The notes under the pieces were generated by a model. The model did not search any database. It was not told where the DNA came from and saw nothing but the letters and a program-made list of their open reading frames with translations. A program made the position numbers and the translations under genes. A DNA stretch of 64,000 nt from CBFDBF01 sp050287725. GTDB lineage: Bacteria; Pseudomonadota; Gammaproteobacteria; Chromatiales; Chromatiaceae. This document shows, piece by piece, positions 8,640 through 17,599 of the stretch; the first letter of the stretch is position 1; each line of letters begins with the position of its first letter. The stretch spans positions 1-64,000 of the forward strand of contig JBNKCL010000008.1 of NCBI GenBank assembly GCA_050287725.1, read 5' to 3'.

Positions 8640-9062
8640 TTATGCCCGTTGTTGTTTGAGTTCACCTATTTTTGCACAGGCATTTTCAAATAGCGCAAAA
8701 ACATCAACATCCTCACCGCTCTCAATCCGCTTTGATATGGCAGTAAGAGGAAATGTGATAATTGAGGTCCCTTCCACTATAAGGGCCGGATCGCGACCGT
8801 ATTCATCCTCAACGGCCACCCACTTCAGGCCCAGTTTCTGCGCCAGGGCATCGCCGAATGCGATTCCGAGACACTGAAGCTTTACCGTTTCGGTGGGTTC
8901 TATCCATTTGTTCTTGAGAATCGCATCAAGCAGATCCAACTTCCCCTCCAGACTCTGATATTCCTGTTCTGATTCCGGCGGGTAGTGCTCGCGCACCCAT
9001 TTCCTCTGTGCCTCAACCCTGGCGTGATCGTCCGGGGATAGCTCTTCCACCTTCTGCTCCAT
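8640..9062 (-). CDS. DUF3806-type protein
   Basis: A 140-residue cytoplasmic protein with the DUF3806-like pattern: QCLGIAFGDALAQKLGLKWVAVEDEYGRDPAL followed by ITFPLTAISKRIESGED. No enzymatic role is known for the family. I place the start at the internal ATG 9062 because AAGGAGG lies 6 bases upstream, whereas the longer frame to 9146 has an unusual arginine-rich N-terminus and no ribosome site. Members of this family often occur as isolated genes, as here. Confidence 0.75.
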   Translation of the reverse strand: MEQKVEELSPDDHARVEAQRKWVREHYPPESEQEYQSLEGKLDLLDAILKNKWIEPTETVKLQCLGIAFGDALAQKLGLKWVAVEDEYGRDPALIVEGTSIITFPLTAISKRIESGEDVDVFALFENACAKIGELKQQRA

Positions 9063-9142
9063 CTCCAACCTCCTTGATCGGAATTTGTTACCCGCTTTCC
9101 GCCGAGATGTTCTGCGCGGACTTGTGCATTCGTCAGCGACCC

Positions 9143-9658
9143 TCATACCGAATCATGGAACGATATGACCTGATCCTTTTTGTCCGGCGGGTAGAGAAGC
9201 AGACCCTTGCTGACGAAGAAACAGGGCTTGTCCACAGGAATCAGCCCCCCACCCATATATCCGAAATGTACCTCACGGCCCTCTCGCTGTGCCTCAAGCA
9301 GGAAGAATGCCGCCTCATCCGTCTCTTCCAAAGAGGGATGGCTCGTTTCCACAAAGGGTAGCCATGAATACCACGGCACGCGCCCATATTCGACTGTTAC
9401 TTCGAGTTGCCGACAACCCGGCATCAGTGGGGAATGCTCGTCTGTTTGGATAAAGCTAAACGAATAATTGCCGTCCTCGCCGGAAAAGTTACCCACCTTA
9501 CCAAGGACGGAATCTCCACCCGCCACGGCAAGGCCATAGAATAAGAATGAAAATATGAAGCCAAGCGATTTTATACCGTAAAACCGCGAACATAAAATCC
9601 CAGAGCCACTATCTCCGTTCATTAAAATACTTGAAGGACTTCGTCCCCTATTATCCAC
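9143..9658 (-). CDS. Hypothetical protein with a hydrophobic N-terminal segment
   Basis: Unrecognised protein of up to 171 residues. The GTG start at 9658 has AGGAAGG 7 bases upstream, overlapping the stop of the previous gene. An ATG at 9622 is an alternative. A hydrophobic stretch (IKSLGFIFSFLFYGLAVAGG) could be a late signal peptide, so the protein is probably exported. The mature part has a single CR pair and a phenylalanine/glycine-rich core, and no known motif. Local GC is lower than in the housekeeping blocks. Confidence 0.55.
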   Translation of the reverse strand: MDNRGRSPSSILMNGDSGSGILCSRFYGIKSLGFIFSFLFYGLAVAGGDSVLGKVGNFSGEDGNYSFSFIQTDEHSPLMPGCRQLEVTVEYGRVPWYSWLPFVETSHPSLEETDEAAFFLLEAQREGREVHFGYMGGGLIPVDKPCFFVSKGLLLYPPDKKDQVISFHDSV

Positions 9659-9674
9659 CCACCCATCCTTCCTG

Positions 9675-10232
9675 CTAATTGCGGTTCAACGGCCCAAATA
9701 TCTTCATTCGCATCAACTTCCCGTTTTTGAACCAGATCTGGAAATCCGAGTCTTCTCCCGGTCTCCTGGCAAACAGAAACGACTCTTTCAGATCATCCGT
9801 CTCGTGATAATCGCGCCTGCAGATTCGAAGGGCCTCGTCACGGGGCATGCCCAGATATAGCCCGTTCGCAGATCTGCCTTTGAACGGCGCCTCCACCCAG
9901 ACGGCATCGATTACCGGGTCCGGTTCATCGATATTTTTGCTCGAAATAAGTAAAAAAATACCCCGATCAGTATAGTGGAGCTTCTTGTTTCCTCCTCCTT
10001 TGACACCCGCCACTTCCCATATTTCCGTAATCTCAACACGCCGCGGATCGCCAAGCATCTTGAGCGCGGCGCTCTGACGGGATTCACCCGGCACTATGTT
10101 ATATATGTGCCGGAACGGCTGAATTTCCCCCTCGCCTTCCCGGCTCTCCTGGTCCGCCTGTGCGCAGGCGCCAGAAAACATAAGGATGGCAATGCAAAAT
10201 AGTCTTAAAGGAATTCTATTTTTCTTCGGCAC
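9675..10232 (-). CDS. Putative lipoprotein, 185 residues
   Basis: Begins with a lipoprotein signal: MPKKNRIPLRLFCIAILMF followed by the lipobox SGAC. The mature part contains a repeated GESRQSAALKMLGDPRR / GMPRDEALRICRRDY theme, two short segments in which a turn is followed by LG.P or a helix. This resembles the SmpA/OmlA-like fold of small outer-membrane lipoproteins, although I cannot confirm it. The GTG start at 10232 has AAGGAA 7 bases upstream. The stop is 16 bases before the next gene, so the two are probably co-transcribed. Confidence 0.65.
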   Translation of the reverse strand: MPKKNRIPLRLFCIAILMFSGACAQADQESREGEGEIQPFRHIYNIVPGESRQSAALKMLGDPRRVEITEIWEVAGVKGGGNKKLHYTDRGIFLLISSKNIDEPDPVIDAVWVEAPFKGRSANGLYLGMPRDEALRICRRDYHETDDLKESFLFARRPGEDSDFQIWFKNGKLMRMKIFGPLNRN

Positions 10233-10368
10233 CGTTATTTCCTTGTGTTCTTCTTGATCCCTGACATCTTGCGATAAACAGGATCAGATTCAATAAATAC
10301 GTTGAGGCAAATATGCAAATTGGTAACTGGGGGCCATTATTCCGAAGGCGCAATGCCGTTACTGTCCG

Positions 10369-10824
10369 CTAAGTCCTTAACTGATCGAAGTACCATTCCG
10401 CCTGTTCCCATTGCAGATCCTGTTCCATATGCCATTCAAAGGGGCGCGGATGATAGTGATGGTCAACAATAAATTGGAGATGCTGATGCGCTATTTCAGG
10501 ATCGTAAACACGCCAGACAAGCCGGCGGGTTTTGTTCCATGTCTCCCGAACGAAAAAAAGCGCATTTCCACCCGCCTTGATCTCCTCATCCAGTTTATCG
10601 CAGAACGGATCCACTATTTCCCGTTCTTCCTCAGACGGCATTCCATTGTCAATGAGATCTTCGAAATAGATTATCAGGGACAGGTGCCAGCCGAATACTT
10701 CCTTGTGTCCGAAGTCCTTGAGCGCGGAATTAAGCATACCAACACATGGCAGCCCCTCCGCTTTCCATTCCATCAGGGTGTATTCCTCCTCGGGAAGAAC
10801 TATTCGAATTTCGTTCTCTTTCAA
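10369..10824 (-). CDS. DUF695-like protein
   Basis: A 151-residue cytoplasmic protein. The RETWNKTRRLVWRVYDPEIAHQHLQFI stretch near residue 95 matches the family's typical tryptophan-rich core, followed by HPRPFEWHMEQDLQW. DUF695 has no established biochemical role. The start is a TTG at 10824 with GGAGAGGG immediately upstream. I see no alternative ATG that keeps the N-terminal strand. It is the last recognisable family in this small-gene run. Confidence 0.65.
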   Translation of the reverse strand: MKENEIRIVLPEEEYTLMEWKAEGLPCVGMLNSALKDFGHKEVFGWHLSLIIYFEDLIDNGMPSEEEREIVDPFCDKLDEEIKAGGNALFFVRETWNKTRRLVWRVYDPEIAHQHLQFIVDHHYHPRPFEWHMEQDLQWEQAEWYFDQLRT

Positions 10825-10922
10825 TCAGCCCTCTCCAATTGTTACTATGGATTCAGTACCGGAGCTTAGGTGCTAAAGCCGATATTCCCGCTTGGTTGAA
10901 CAGTTAACAAACTACGGCCTAT

Positions 10923-11291
10923 TTAACCCGGCGGTATAGACGCGAAGTTTATTGGCCGTTCAGTTGCGCACATCATTTGAAAAGCCGCACGCCGGGCATT
11001 TTTTTGTGAGAGAAATTTACCTATTCCGCTGCCTGCAGACGGCGCCTTAAGGGCCAACCAAAACCAACGGGAACCGCATTCAGGGCATTTGATGCTCAAA
11101 GCAATTGCCAAACTGACAACCGATGACATGACCGCTATTGCGATGCCTAAACCATACTGCCAACTACCGGCCGAGAAATAGTAAACAGAACAGACAAGCA
11201 CAATAAAAGCAAAAATAGCAATCGCTTCTGCGGCGTAATGCTTCCACGCCTGATTTGTGCGATAAAGAACGGCTTCTTGCTTGTGGTTCAT
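10923..11291 (-). CDS. Small membrane protein with a CPECG zinc-ribbon-like motif
   Basis: A 122-residue protein with two hydrophobic helices (about residues 20-43 and 47-66) followed by a cytosolic or periplasmic tail with CPECGSRWFW and a downstream lone cysteine. The half-ribbon cannot bind zinc by itself unless it dimerises, and I do not see the second CxxC expected in a full zinc ribbon. Unrecognised beyond this. Starts with ATG at 11291. Confidence 0.55.
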   Translation of the reverse strand: MNHKQEAVLYRTNQAWKHYAAEAIAIFAFIVLVCSVYYFSAGSWQYGLGIAIAVMSSVVSLAIALSIKCPECGSRWFWLALKAPSAGSGIGKFLSQKNARRAAFQMMCATERPINFASIPPG

Positions 11292-11345
11292 GGCTCATAG
11301 TTCGATGGCATGGGCCCGGTCCTCTTCAACCTCTTCGCATATTAC

Positions 11346-11768
11346 TTAACCCGGGATAAGCCCGCCGTTTCTCGGGAGAATCAGACGGGGATTCTGATCC
11401 GGAAAGCAGAAACCACTGTACAGTTTCGTCATCGTCTGTCCGCCGTCGAAGGAGCCCTCATGAATATTGAGGATAATTGTTTGCGTATCTATGTCTTGGA
11501 CCATTTCAGATAGCCCGGGGATTACGTCATTGGGGCGAAGCTCTCTTCCAACAGGCGTAATCATGTGGGTGGGGAATTTCGGTGCAAGTCGTCTGACGGC
11601 CGTCCACAGGTCGGGGTGGCATCTTCCCACACACTCATCCAAAAAATCAGAAGTGATGTATTCCCGGTAAGCGAAGGGAACAGCGAGGAACCCGCAGGTA
11701 ACAGATTGGGGACGAATCTGAATCGCGCCCTCAGTATCAGACATATTATGTATTTGACGCTCGCTCAT
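11346..11768 (-). CDS. Hypothetical protein, 140 residues
   Basis: Unrecognised soluble protein. The start ATG at 11768 is chosen because AAGGAG sits just upstream. An earlier ATG at 11786 lacks a ribosome site. The sequence has a HPDLWTAVRRLAPKFPTHMITPVGREL segment and a conserved-looking DTQTIILNIHEGSF strand, with no signal peptide. It is the rightmost gene of the small minus-strand run and is separated from the aldolase gene by about 330 bases. Confidence 0.55.
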   Translation of the reverse strand: MSERQIHNMSDTEGAIQIRPQSVTCGFLAVPFAYREYITSDFLDECVGRCHPDLWTAVRRLAPKFPTHMITPVGRELRPNDVIPGLSEMVQDIDTQTIILNIHEGSFDGGQTMTKLYSGFCFPDQNPRLILPRNGGLIPG

Positions 11769-11786
11769 ATGTGCTCCTTTTTGCAC

Positions 11787-12095
11787 AGCAACTGGTGATA
11801 CTAATCAGGGACTACCGCCGGATGGGTCACGAACAGCAGCATATTCACAAGCGCGGTTACATTCATACCTTCCGTCGCTGGGGACGGCTGCGGTGGTACC
11901 GCATCCTGCTGCTTATTTGCCTTATTTCCATGCGCTAAATACGTTAGCAGATTAACCCTGCCGGTTGCCAGTGATTTCCCATTTCCCGCATTGCCACAGT
12001 TGAACCGATGCACACCCGTCACCGCCGCTGTCCCGGATCATCGGATTCCGCTACACTCCCTCCCATTCCGTTATCTGTATATTTTAATAAATAAG
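11787..12095. other. Intergenic region upstream of the aldolase/dehydrogenase gene
   Basis: About 310 bases between divergent genes. Short open frames exist but none has a ribosome site or family likeness. TTATCTGTATATTTTAATAAAT just before 12096 is AT-rich and may hold the -10 region for the plus-strand gene. I see no palindromic operator. Confidence 0.4.
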
Positions 12096-14066
12096 ATGAA
12101 AAGCCTTTGGAACGATAAAGAAGCGGCGCCTTACCTGAACGATGATCTTGCCCTGCGTGTTTACACCTCGCGGCTGCTGGGCCGGGAACCGAATCTGGTG
12201 CTGCACGGGGGCGGCAATACCTCGGTGAAGAGCAGGGCCGCCGATCTGTTCGGCCAACAGGAGGATATCCTGTTCGTGAAGGGCAGCGGCTGGGACCTGG
12301 CCACCATCGAGGCCCCCGGCTTCGCTCCGGTGAGGATGAAGACCCTGTTGCAGATGGCGGAGCTTAAGGAGCTCAGCGACAGCGACATGGTGAAGGGCCA
12401 GCGGGCGGCCATGACCGACCCCTTTGCCCCCAACCCCTCGGTGGAGGCAATCCTGCATGCGGTGATTCCCTTTAAATTTGTCGATCACACCCACACCGAT
12501 GCGGTAGTGACCATCACCAATACCCCGGATGGAGAGACCCGTATCCGTGACCTCTACGGCGACCGGGTGATGATCGTGCCCTTTGCCATGGCGGGGTTCG
12601 TCCTGGCCCGCAATATCCATGAGATGTGCCGGGGGGTCGATTGGGGGAAGCTGGAGGGCATGGTGCTGATGAATCACGGGGTCTTCACCTTCAGCGACGA
12701 CGCCCGGGAGAGCTATGAACGGATGATCCGGCTGGTGTCCGAGGCCGAGAAATATCTGGAACGGAACAACGCCCTGGTGACCCCGCAAACCGCCGTCGCC
12801 GATGAGGATCTGCAAACGCTGGCGCTGATCCGTCGGGAGGTTTCCGCCGCCCGCGGGGGCGCCGTCATCGCCCGCTGGGACCGGGACCCGGAGTCCCTTG
12901 AGTTCTCCAACCTGTCGGATGCCCCGGAACTGGTGAGCCGGGGACCCCTTACCCCGGATCATGTGATCCGCACCAAACGCACGCCGGTGGTTATCGGTGA
13001 GGCGCCGGTACAGGATATCGCCGGTTACGTGGCCGGCTACCGGGACTATTTTCAACGCAACAACGACGGCAGCCTGACCTGCCTCAACCCCGCCCCCTGC
13101 TGGGCGGTCTGGCCCGGCTACGGCTGTATCAGCTTCGGCCGCAGCAAAAAAGAGGCGGACATCGTCTCCGACATCAAGGCCCATACCCTGCCCGCCATAC
13201 GCTCGGCGGAACACCTGGGAGGCTGGCAGGCCCTGCCGGAGGAAGAGATCTTCCGCATGGAATACTGGGAACTGGAGCAGGCCAAACTAGGCAAGGGCAA
13301 AACGGAAAAGCCCCTGCAGGGCAAGGTGGCGCTGGTAACCGGTGCGGCCGGCGGCATCGGCCTGGCCTGCGTCGAGGCGTTGCATGCCCAGGGCGCCGCG
13401 GTGGTGGCCCTGGACCTGAATCCCTCGGTTACCGGGCAGTTTGCCCAAAAAGAGCTAAAGGGCGTGGTTTGCGACGTAACGAGCGAGGAGCAGATCCGGG
13501 AAGCGGTGGCGGAGGCGGTGCGCACCTTCGGCGGGCTGGATATCCTGATCAGCAATGCCGGCGCCTTCCTGGCCAGCGAGACCATTGATGTCATGGCCAA
13601 CGAGAGCTGGGACAAAAGCCTGGATGTAAACCTCACCAGCCACCAGCGGCTGCTCAAGGCCTGTACCCCTTATCTGAAACTGGGGATAGACCCGGCGGTG
13701 GTGATGATCGCCTCCAAGAACGTCCCGGCCCCCGGCCCCGGCGCCGCGGCCTACTCGGTGGCCAAGGCGGGACAGACCCAGCTCGCCCGCGTAGCGGCCC
13801 TGGAGCTCGGGAAGTTCGGGGTGCGGGTCAATGTGCTGCATCCGGACGCGGTGTTCGATACCGCCATCTGGACCCCCGAGGTGCTGGCCAAGCGGGCGGA
13901 ACATTACGGGATGACGGTGGAGGAGTACAAGACCAAGAATCTCCTGCGGACGGAGGTGCGCTCCCGGGATGTGGCCGCCCTGGCCTGCGCCATGGCGGGC
14001 CCGCTCTTCTCCCGCACCACCGGGGCGCAGGTGCCCATCGACGGCGGAAACGACAGGGTCATCTGA
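12096..14066 (+). CDS. Bifunctional aldolase / short-chain dehydrogenase
   Basis: A 656-residue fusion. The N-terminal half is a class II aldolase/adducin domain (HGGGNTSVK near residue 33, HTHTDAV, NHGVF), whose histidines bind a divalent metal. The C-terminal half (from about residue 415) is an SDR with the NAD(P)-binding GAAGGIG and the active-site AYSVAKAG. Family members with this layout handle rhamnulose- or fuculose-type sugar phosphates and oxidise the aldehyde product. The true substrate here is unknown. The start ATG at 12096 gives the usual N-terminus; an upstream ATG at 11991 would add unlikely sequence. A glucokinase gene follows after 1 base, so the pair forms an operon. Confidence 0.85.
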   Translation: MKSLWNDKEAAPYLNDDLALRVYTSRLLGREPNLVLHGGGNTSVKSRAADLFGQQEDILFVKGSGWDLATIEAPGFAPVRMKTLLQMAELKELSDSDMVKGQRAAMTDPFAPNPSVEAILHAVIPFKFVDHTHTDAVVTITNTPDGETRIRDLYGDRVMIVPFAMAGFVLARNIHEMCRGVDWGKLEGMVLMNHGVFTFSDDARESYERMIRLVSEAEKYLERNNALVTPQTAVADEDLQTLALIRREVSAARGGAVIARWDRDPESLEFSNLSDAPELVSRGPLTPDHVIRTKRTPVVIGEAPVQDIAGYVAGYRDYFQRNNDGSLTCLNPAPCWAVWPGYGCISFGRSKKEADIVSDIKAHTLPAIRSAEHLGGWQALPEEEIFRMEYWELEQAKLGKGKTEKPLQGKVALVTGAAGGIGLACVEALHAQGAAVVALDLNPSVTGQFAQKELKGVVCDVTSEEQIREAVAEAVRTFGGLDILISNAGAFLASETIDVMANESWDKSLDVNLTSHQRLLKACTPYLKLGIDPAVVMIASKNVPAPGPGAAAYSVAKAGQTQLARVAALELGKFGVRVNVLHPDAVFDTAIWTPEVLAKRAEHYGMTVEEYKTKNLLRTEVRSRDVAALACAMAGPLFSRTTGAQVPIDGGNDRVI

Positions 14067-14067
14067 C

Positions 14068-15048
14068 ATGGCGCTACTTTCAGGAGATATCGGCGGCACC
14101 AAGACCCGGCTGGCGCTGCTTCGACAGGGAGAATCCGGCCTTGAGATCGTCCGGGAAGAGACCTACCCCAGCGGCGACTTCAGTTCACTGACCCATATCG
14201 TCCGCCTGTTCCTTGAGACCTGTGACGGCCCGCTCTCGGGGGCGGGGTTCGGTCTGGCCGGTCCTATCCGGGAGCGCCGCTGCAAAACCACCAACCTGCC
14301 GTGGCTGATCGACGCCGATGAACTGGAAAGAGAGCTGGGCATCCCGAGGGTGGCACTGCTCAACGACCTGGAGGCCGTCGCCTGGGGATTGCAAGCCCTG
14401 AATGAAGAGGCGTTGCTTACGTTGCAGCAAGGGGCCGAACACCCGCGGGGCAACCGCTCCGTCCTGGCCGCCGGCACCGGCCTGGGTGAAGCGGGACTCT
14501 TTTGGGACGGGGAGGGGTATCACCCCTTCGCCACCGAAGGAGGCCACTGCAATCTGGCCCCGACCACGCCCCTGCAGTTTGAACTCCTGCAGTATCTGCA
14601 GCGCACCCTCTCCCGCGCCACCTGGGAGGACGTGGTCTCCGGACCGGGTTTGGTCACCCTCTATCGCTTTCTGCTTCAGCGCTCCAACACCGCTCCTCCG
14701 GACTGGTTTCTCTCCGCGGAGTCAGCGGGTGATGCGGCCGCGGCCGTCGCCCTTAAGGCCGATTCCGGGCAGGACCCGTTCGCCTTCGACGCCTTGCAGG
14801 AGTTCGTTCGTTTGCTGGCGGCGGAGGCGGGCAACCTGGCTCTCAAACATATGGCCACGGGCGGTCTCTATATCGGCGGGGGTATCGCCCCGAAGATTCT
14901 GCCCTGGCTGCAGCGTCCCCTGTTCCTTGAAACCTTTTGTGATAAAGGCAAGATGCGACCGCTGATGGACACCATCCCTGTCCATGTCATCCTCGATGAC
15001 CGGGTGGCGCTCTACGGCCCGGCGCTGTTCCTAGAGCATCACAAATAG
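14068..15048 (+). CDS. glk: Glucokinase (ROK-unrelated Glk family)
   Basis: Glucokinase, ATP plus glucose to glucose-6-phosphate, 326 residues, the usual Glk length. Visible are the phosphate-1 motif GDIGGTKTRLALL at the N-terminus, GLAGPIRERRCKTTNLPW, the LNDLEAVAWGL segment with the catalytic aspartate, and AAGTGLGEAGLFW. The start ATG at 14068 lies 1 base after the preceding stop. Linkage to an aldolase/dehydrogenase suggests a sugar-handling operon, perhaps glycogen or sucrose turnover rather than uptake of external glucose, since no transporter is nearby. Confidence 0.9.
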   Translation: MALLSGDIGGTKTRLALLRQGESGLEIVREETYPSGDFSSLTHIVRLFLETCDGPLSGAGFGLAGPIRERRCKTTNLPWLIDADELERELGIPRVALLNDLEAVAWGLQALNEEALLTLQQGAEHPRGNRSVLAAGTGLGEAGLFWDGEGYHPFATEGGHCNLAPTTPLQFELLQYLQRTLSRATWEDVVSGPGLVTLYRFLLQRSNTAPPDWFLSAESAGDAAAAVALKADSGQDPFAFDALQEFVRLLAAEAGNLALKHMATGGLYIGGGIAPKILPWLQRPLFLETFCDKGKMRPLMDTIPVHVILDDRVALYGPALFLEHHK

Positions 15049-15081
15049 CCACTTCTAAGGAATTTGAAAAGAGGCAATCTC

Positions 15082-15699
15082 CTACAGGGCCCCGTATTCC
15101 TTGAGGAGTTCGTGAACCCTCTCCGCCAGCCGCCGGTAACCCGCGCCGTTCAGGTGAATGGGATCCGACTTGAACGCCTGGCTTGTCTCCAGATCCGGCA
15201 GGATCTCCCCGTCAAAGGGGATGTGAAACTCCTCCGCCAGCCGTTGGTAATAGGGCTCGCTGTCCGGCAGTAACAGGGAAAACTCCGGCACCCCGATCAG
15301 CACCACATCGATCGACCTGTCCCTGGCCGCCTTGATCATGGCACGCAGGTTCTCCTCGGCCTGCCCCTTCGGCAGGTGCCGCAGGATGTCGTTGCCGCCG
15401 TGACAGAGCACCAGGAGTTGCGGCTTCAGTTCATCCAGGAGTGGCGGCAGCCGCTTGCGTCCCTGTGCCGACACCTCCCCCGGCACACCGGCATTGACCA
15501 CCCGCCGGCCGCTCAACCGTTGCAGCACATCCGGATAGCTTTCCCCCTTTCTCGCCCCGGTACCCCAGGTCAGGCTATCGCCGAAGGCGAGGATAACCGC
15601 GTCCGGCTCCAGGTATCCCAGATGCGGCGGCGGTTCCCCGCAGGAGGTCAGCAGCAGACAGAACAACAGCCGCCCGAAAACTTTGATTGGCCTGATCAT
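15082..15699 (-). CDS. GDSL/SGNH-hydrolase lipoprotein (arylesterase-like)
   Basis: A 205-residue SGNH hydrolase related to TesA/arylesterase. Catalytic blocks visible: GDSLTWGTG (Ser), the AGVPGE glycine block, GGND (Asn) and DPIHLNGAGY (Asp-His). The N-terminus (MIRPIKVF, LLFCLLLTSC) is a lipoprotein signal, so the enzyme is probably anchored in the envelope. It likely hydrolyses acyl esters or lysophospholipids. I prefer the ATG at 15699 to the TTG at 15705; neither has a good ribosome site. It is convergent with glk. Confidence 0.85.
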   Translation of the reverse strand: MIRPIKVFGRLLFCLLLTSCGEPPPHLGYLEPDAVILAFGDSLTWGTGARKGESYPDVLQRLSGRRVVNAGVPGEVSAQGRKRLPPLLDELKPQLLVLCHGGNDILRHLPKGQAEENLRAMIKAARDRSIDVVLIGVPEFSLLLPDSEPYYQRLAEEFHIPFDGEILPDLETSQAFKSDPIHLNGAGYRRLAERVHELLKEYGAL

Positions 15700-15845
15700 A
15701 AGCAATAAATGGGCATCAGGGACAACAAACCTCCCGCCCCTTACCCTACATTCCAGCAGGATATGGGTCGAGTTTTCCTATGCTAAGATAGACCTAGAGT
15801 ATAGATTTTCGCCCGACATTATCATCTTCAGCACTACTCTCAGCT

Positions 15846-16277
15846 ATGCCTTCCGTCGCCAGAAATATGACCACGCAACTGACCCTGATCGAAAGCGAAT
15901 ACGCCTGCCTCTGGCATTACCCGGAAGAGGGCATCGTTCATCACCGGCTGCTGCAGCCGGTTTCCAGCGACACCTTCCGCAATGTGTTGATGACCGGATT
16001 GGGCCTGATGACGGAGCATGGCGCACGGAAATGGCTTTCCGATGACCGCGGGAATTCCATTCTTTCCGCGGATGACAGCGCCTGGTCACAGGAGTACTGG
16101 TTGCCCCGGGCTCTGGGGGCGGGCTGGAAATGCTGGGCGGTACTGCCGCCCACCAGGGCCCGCGGCCAGCTGAACATGGCACGCCTGATGGAGTTCGTGG
16201 GCGAGATGAGCGGTGTCAGAATCGAGATCTTCTCCGACCCCGACGAGGCCTGGCGGTGGTTGGCAGATCAAGGATAG
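15846..16277 (+). CDS. Hypothetical protein, 143 residues (SpoIIAA/STAS-like?)
   Basis: Soluble protein with ESEYACLWHYPEEGIVHHRLLQP, a helix with MTEHGARKWLSDDRGNSIL, and a closing IEIFSDPDEAWRWLADQ. The strand-helix order and the final DxxEAxxWL turn resemble the SpoIIAA/STAS-like fold found in many small proteobacterial proteins of unknown role. The match is by eye only. The start could be 15846 or the ATG at 15867. AT-rich sequence with TATGCTAAGAT upstream may be a promoter. Confidence 0.55.
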   Translation: MPSVARNMTTQLTLIESEYACLWHYPEEGIVHHRLLQPVSSDTFRNVLMTGLGLMTEHGARKWLSDDRGNSILSADDSAWSQEYWLPRALGAGWKCWAVLPPTRARGQLNMARLMEFVGEMSGVRIEIFSDPDEAWRWLADQG

Positions 16278-16435
16278 GCGGACAAAATCCGGCCTCGGCT
16301 TACCAACCCCGAGAGCACAGAGAAAAATCCGGCTGAATACCCAATGTGGCTGGACAATCTCAAAAGCTGCCTGCGTCAATAACCCCGTGGCCTCTGGGTC
16401 CCCCGTGGTTAAAAAATAAGCGCTGCCGGCAGGGA

Positions 16436-17350
16436 TCAGGCGCAGCTGTCCGGATCGCACGTCGATTCGTCGTCCGTGTATTTCTCATCCTCCCGCTGCT
16501 GCTGACGGGCGATCTCGGCCTGGCGACGGGCCTCCCATACCTCCTGACGCTGCTCGACCCGCTGCTCCCATACGCCGTCTTTCTCCGCGATGGTGCGCTC
16601 GCCGAAAAAAGCCTGTTTCATGAAACGCACGCCGAACTGCATCAGGGCGATGTCTTCCTTCTCCAGGACCTCGTAGGTGGAATCGTCGACATCGTAGGTG
16701 GCGCGGAACTGATCGCTCATCACGAAGCGGCGAAACCGGTCCATATCGAAGGAGGCCATAAAAAACAGCTGCAGGGTGGCCTCCGGAAGCTGACCGATGC
16801 TGGGTCCGGAGGACTTCTTCTTCAGCATGATCTGCAACCACTCCCTGTTGTACCCGTCGTAATCCACGATACCGAGGTCCTTGCGGTACTCTTTGATGGT
16901 GCGCACCCGATCCTCTTCATGGCCCTTGCAGTGCTCCTCTCTGACCAGGAAATAGTAGGCCTCGTCGGTCTTGGCATCCGCCATTTTCATCGCCATGTGG
17001 CCGAGAGGATAGTAACGGCAGGCGGTGGGACGGTCGGAATAGATACTGCAACCCTCGTCGGTGACAAACAGGCAGGCGCCGTCGTCATCGGTGCGGAGTT
17101 TGATCCCCGGGATACCGTCCTGGTCCATCCGGTAGGGCACCGTGTGGGCCTTCAGAAACTCCGAGGAGCCCATACCCAGCCGGTCTTTCATACGGATCAC
17201 GTCATACGGAGTCAGGGTGACATCCGCCCGCTTACAGCAGGCGTTCCAGCAGGAAATCCCGGGGCGGCAGTCAAAACGAAGCTCGGAGCCGAGCTCCAGC
17301 TTCTGCGGCACCATATCGCTCTGGTGGGGAAGATCGAATTTCTCGCTCAT
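16436..17350 (-). CDS. YkgJ-type CxxxCC cluster protein
   Basis: A 304-residue cytoplasmic protein of the zinc- or iron-chelating CxxxCC (YkgJ) family. The signature cysteines are visible: C near 29 in the FDCRPGISCWNACCKRADV segment, and CLFVTDEGCSIYSDRPTACRYYPLG around residues 90-115. Family members are poorly characterised metal-binding proteins. The C-terminal 100 residues are charged (arginine/glutamate-rich) and possibly coiled coil, ending in DPDSCA. It stands alone, convergent with the hypothetical gene upstream. Confidence 0.75.
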   Translation of the reverse strand: MSEKFDLPHQSDMVPQKLELGSELRFDCRPGISCWNACCKRADVTLTPYDVIRMKDRLGMGSSEFLKAHTVPYRMDQDGIPGIKLRTDDDGACLFVTDEGCSIYSDRPTACRYYPLGHMAMKMADAKTDEAYYFLVREEHCKGHEEDRVRTIKEYRKDLGIVDYDGYNREWLQIMLKKKSSGPSIGQLPEATLQLFFMASFDMDRFRRFVMSDQFRATYDVDDSTYEVLEKEDIALMQFGVRFMKQAFFGERTIAEKDGVWEQRVEQRQEVWEARRQAEIARQQQREDEKYTDDESTCDPDSCA

Positions 17351-17451
17351 GGGTGGCGGCCTTTAATAACCAAAATCATTTATAGAGACAGTAATCCGCA
17401 ACTGTAATCTATATATTTTAACATTTGCCTATTCTGGATATTTCATGATTT

Positions 17452-17555
17452 ACCACGGAGAGCACAGGGATACACAGAGATATCCTCAATAGAGGTCTTG
17501 GCTTTGACACCAAATATACATTGATTCCTCTGCGAATCCCTGTGACCTCTGTGGT
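17452..17555. repeat. Imperfect inverted repeat of about 28-bp arms
   Basis: The left arm (17452-17480, starting ACCACGGAG) and the right arm (17527-17555, ending CTCTGTGGT) pair over about 28 bases with a few mismatches and a loop of about 46 bases. ACCACGGAG...CACAGGG is a dispersed noncoding repeat type seen in many bacterial intergenic regions. It encodes nothing and may be a MITE-like remnant. Confidence 0.6.
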
Positions 17556-17599
17556 GAAACAAACAAGCTAACCAGACACTACTCGAATGGCGTCTAACG

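Noticed and set aside
11801..12022. 73-residue minus-strand frame upstream of the aldolase gene
   Set aside because: No ribosome site or recognised motif and it lies in the likely promoter region of the aldolase gene.
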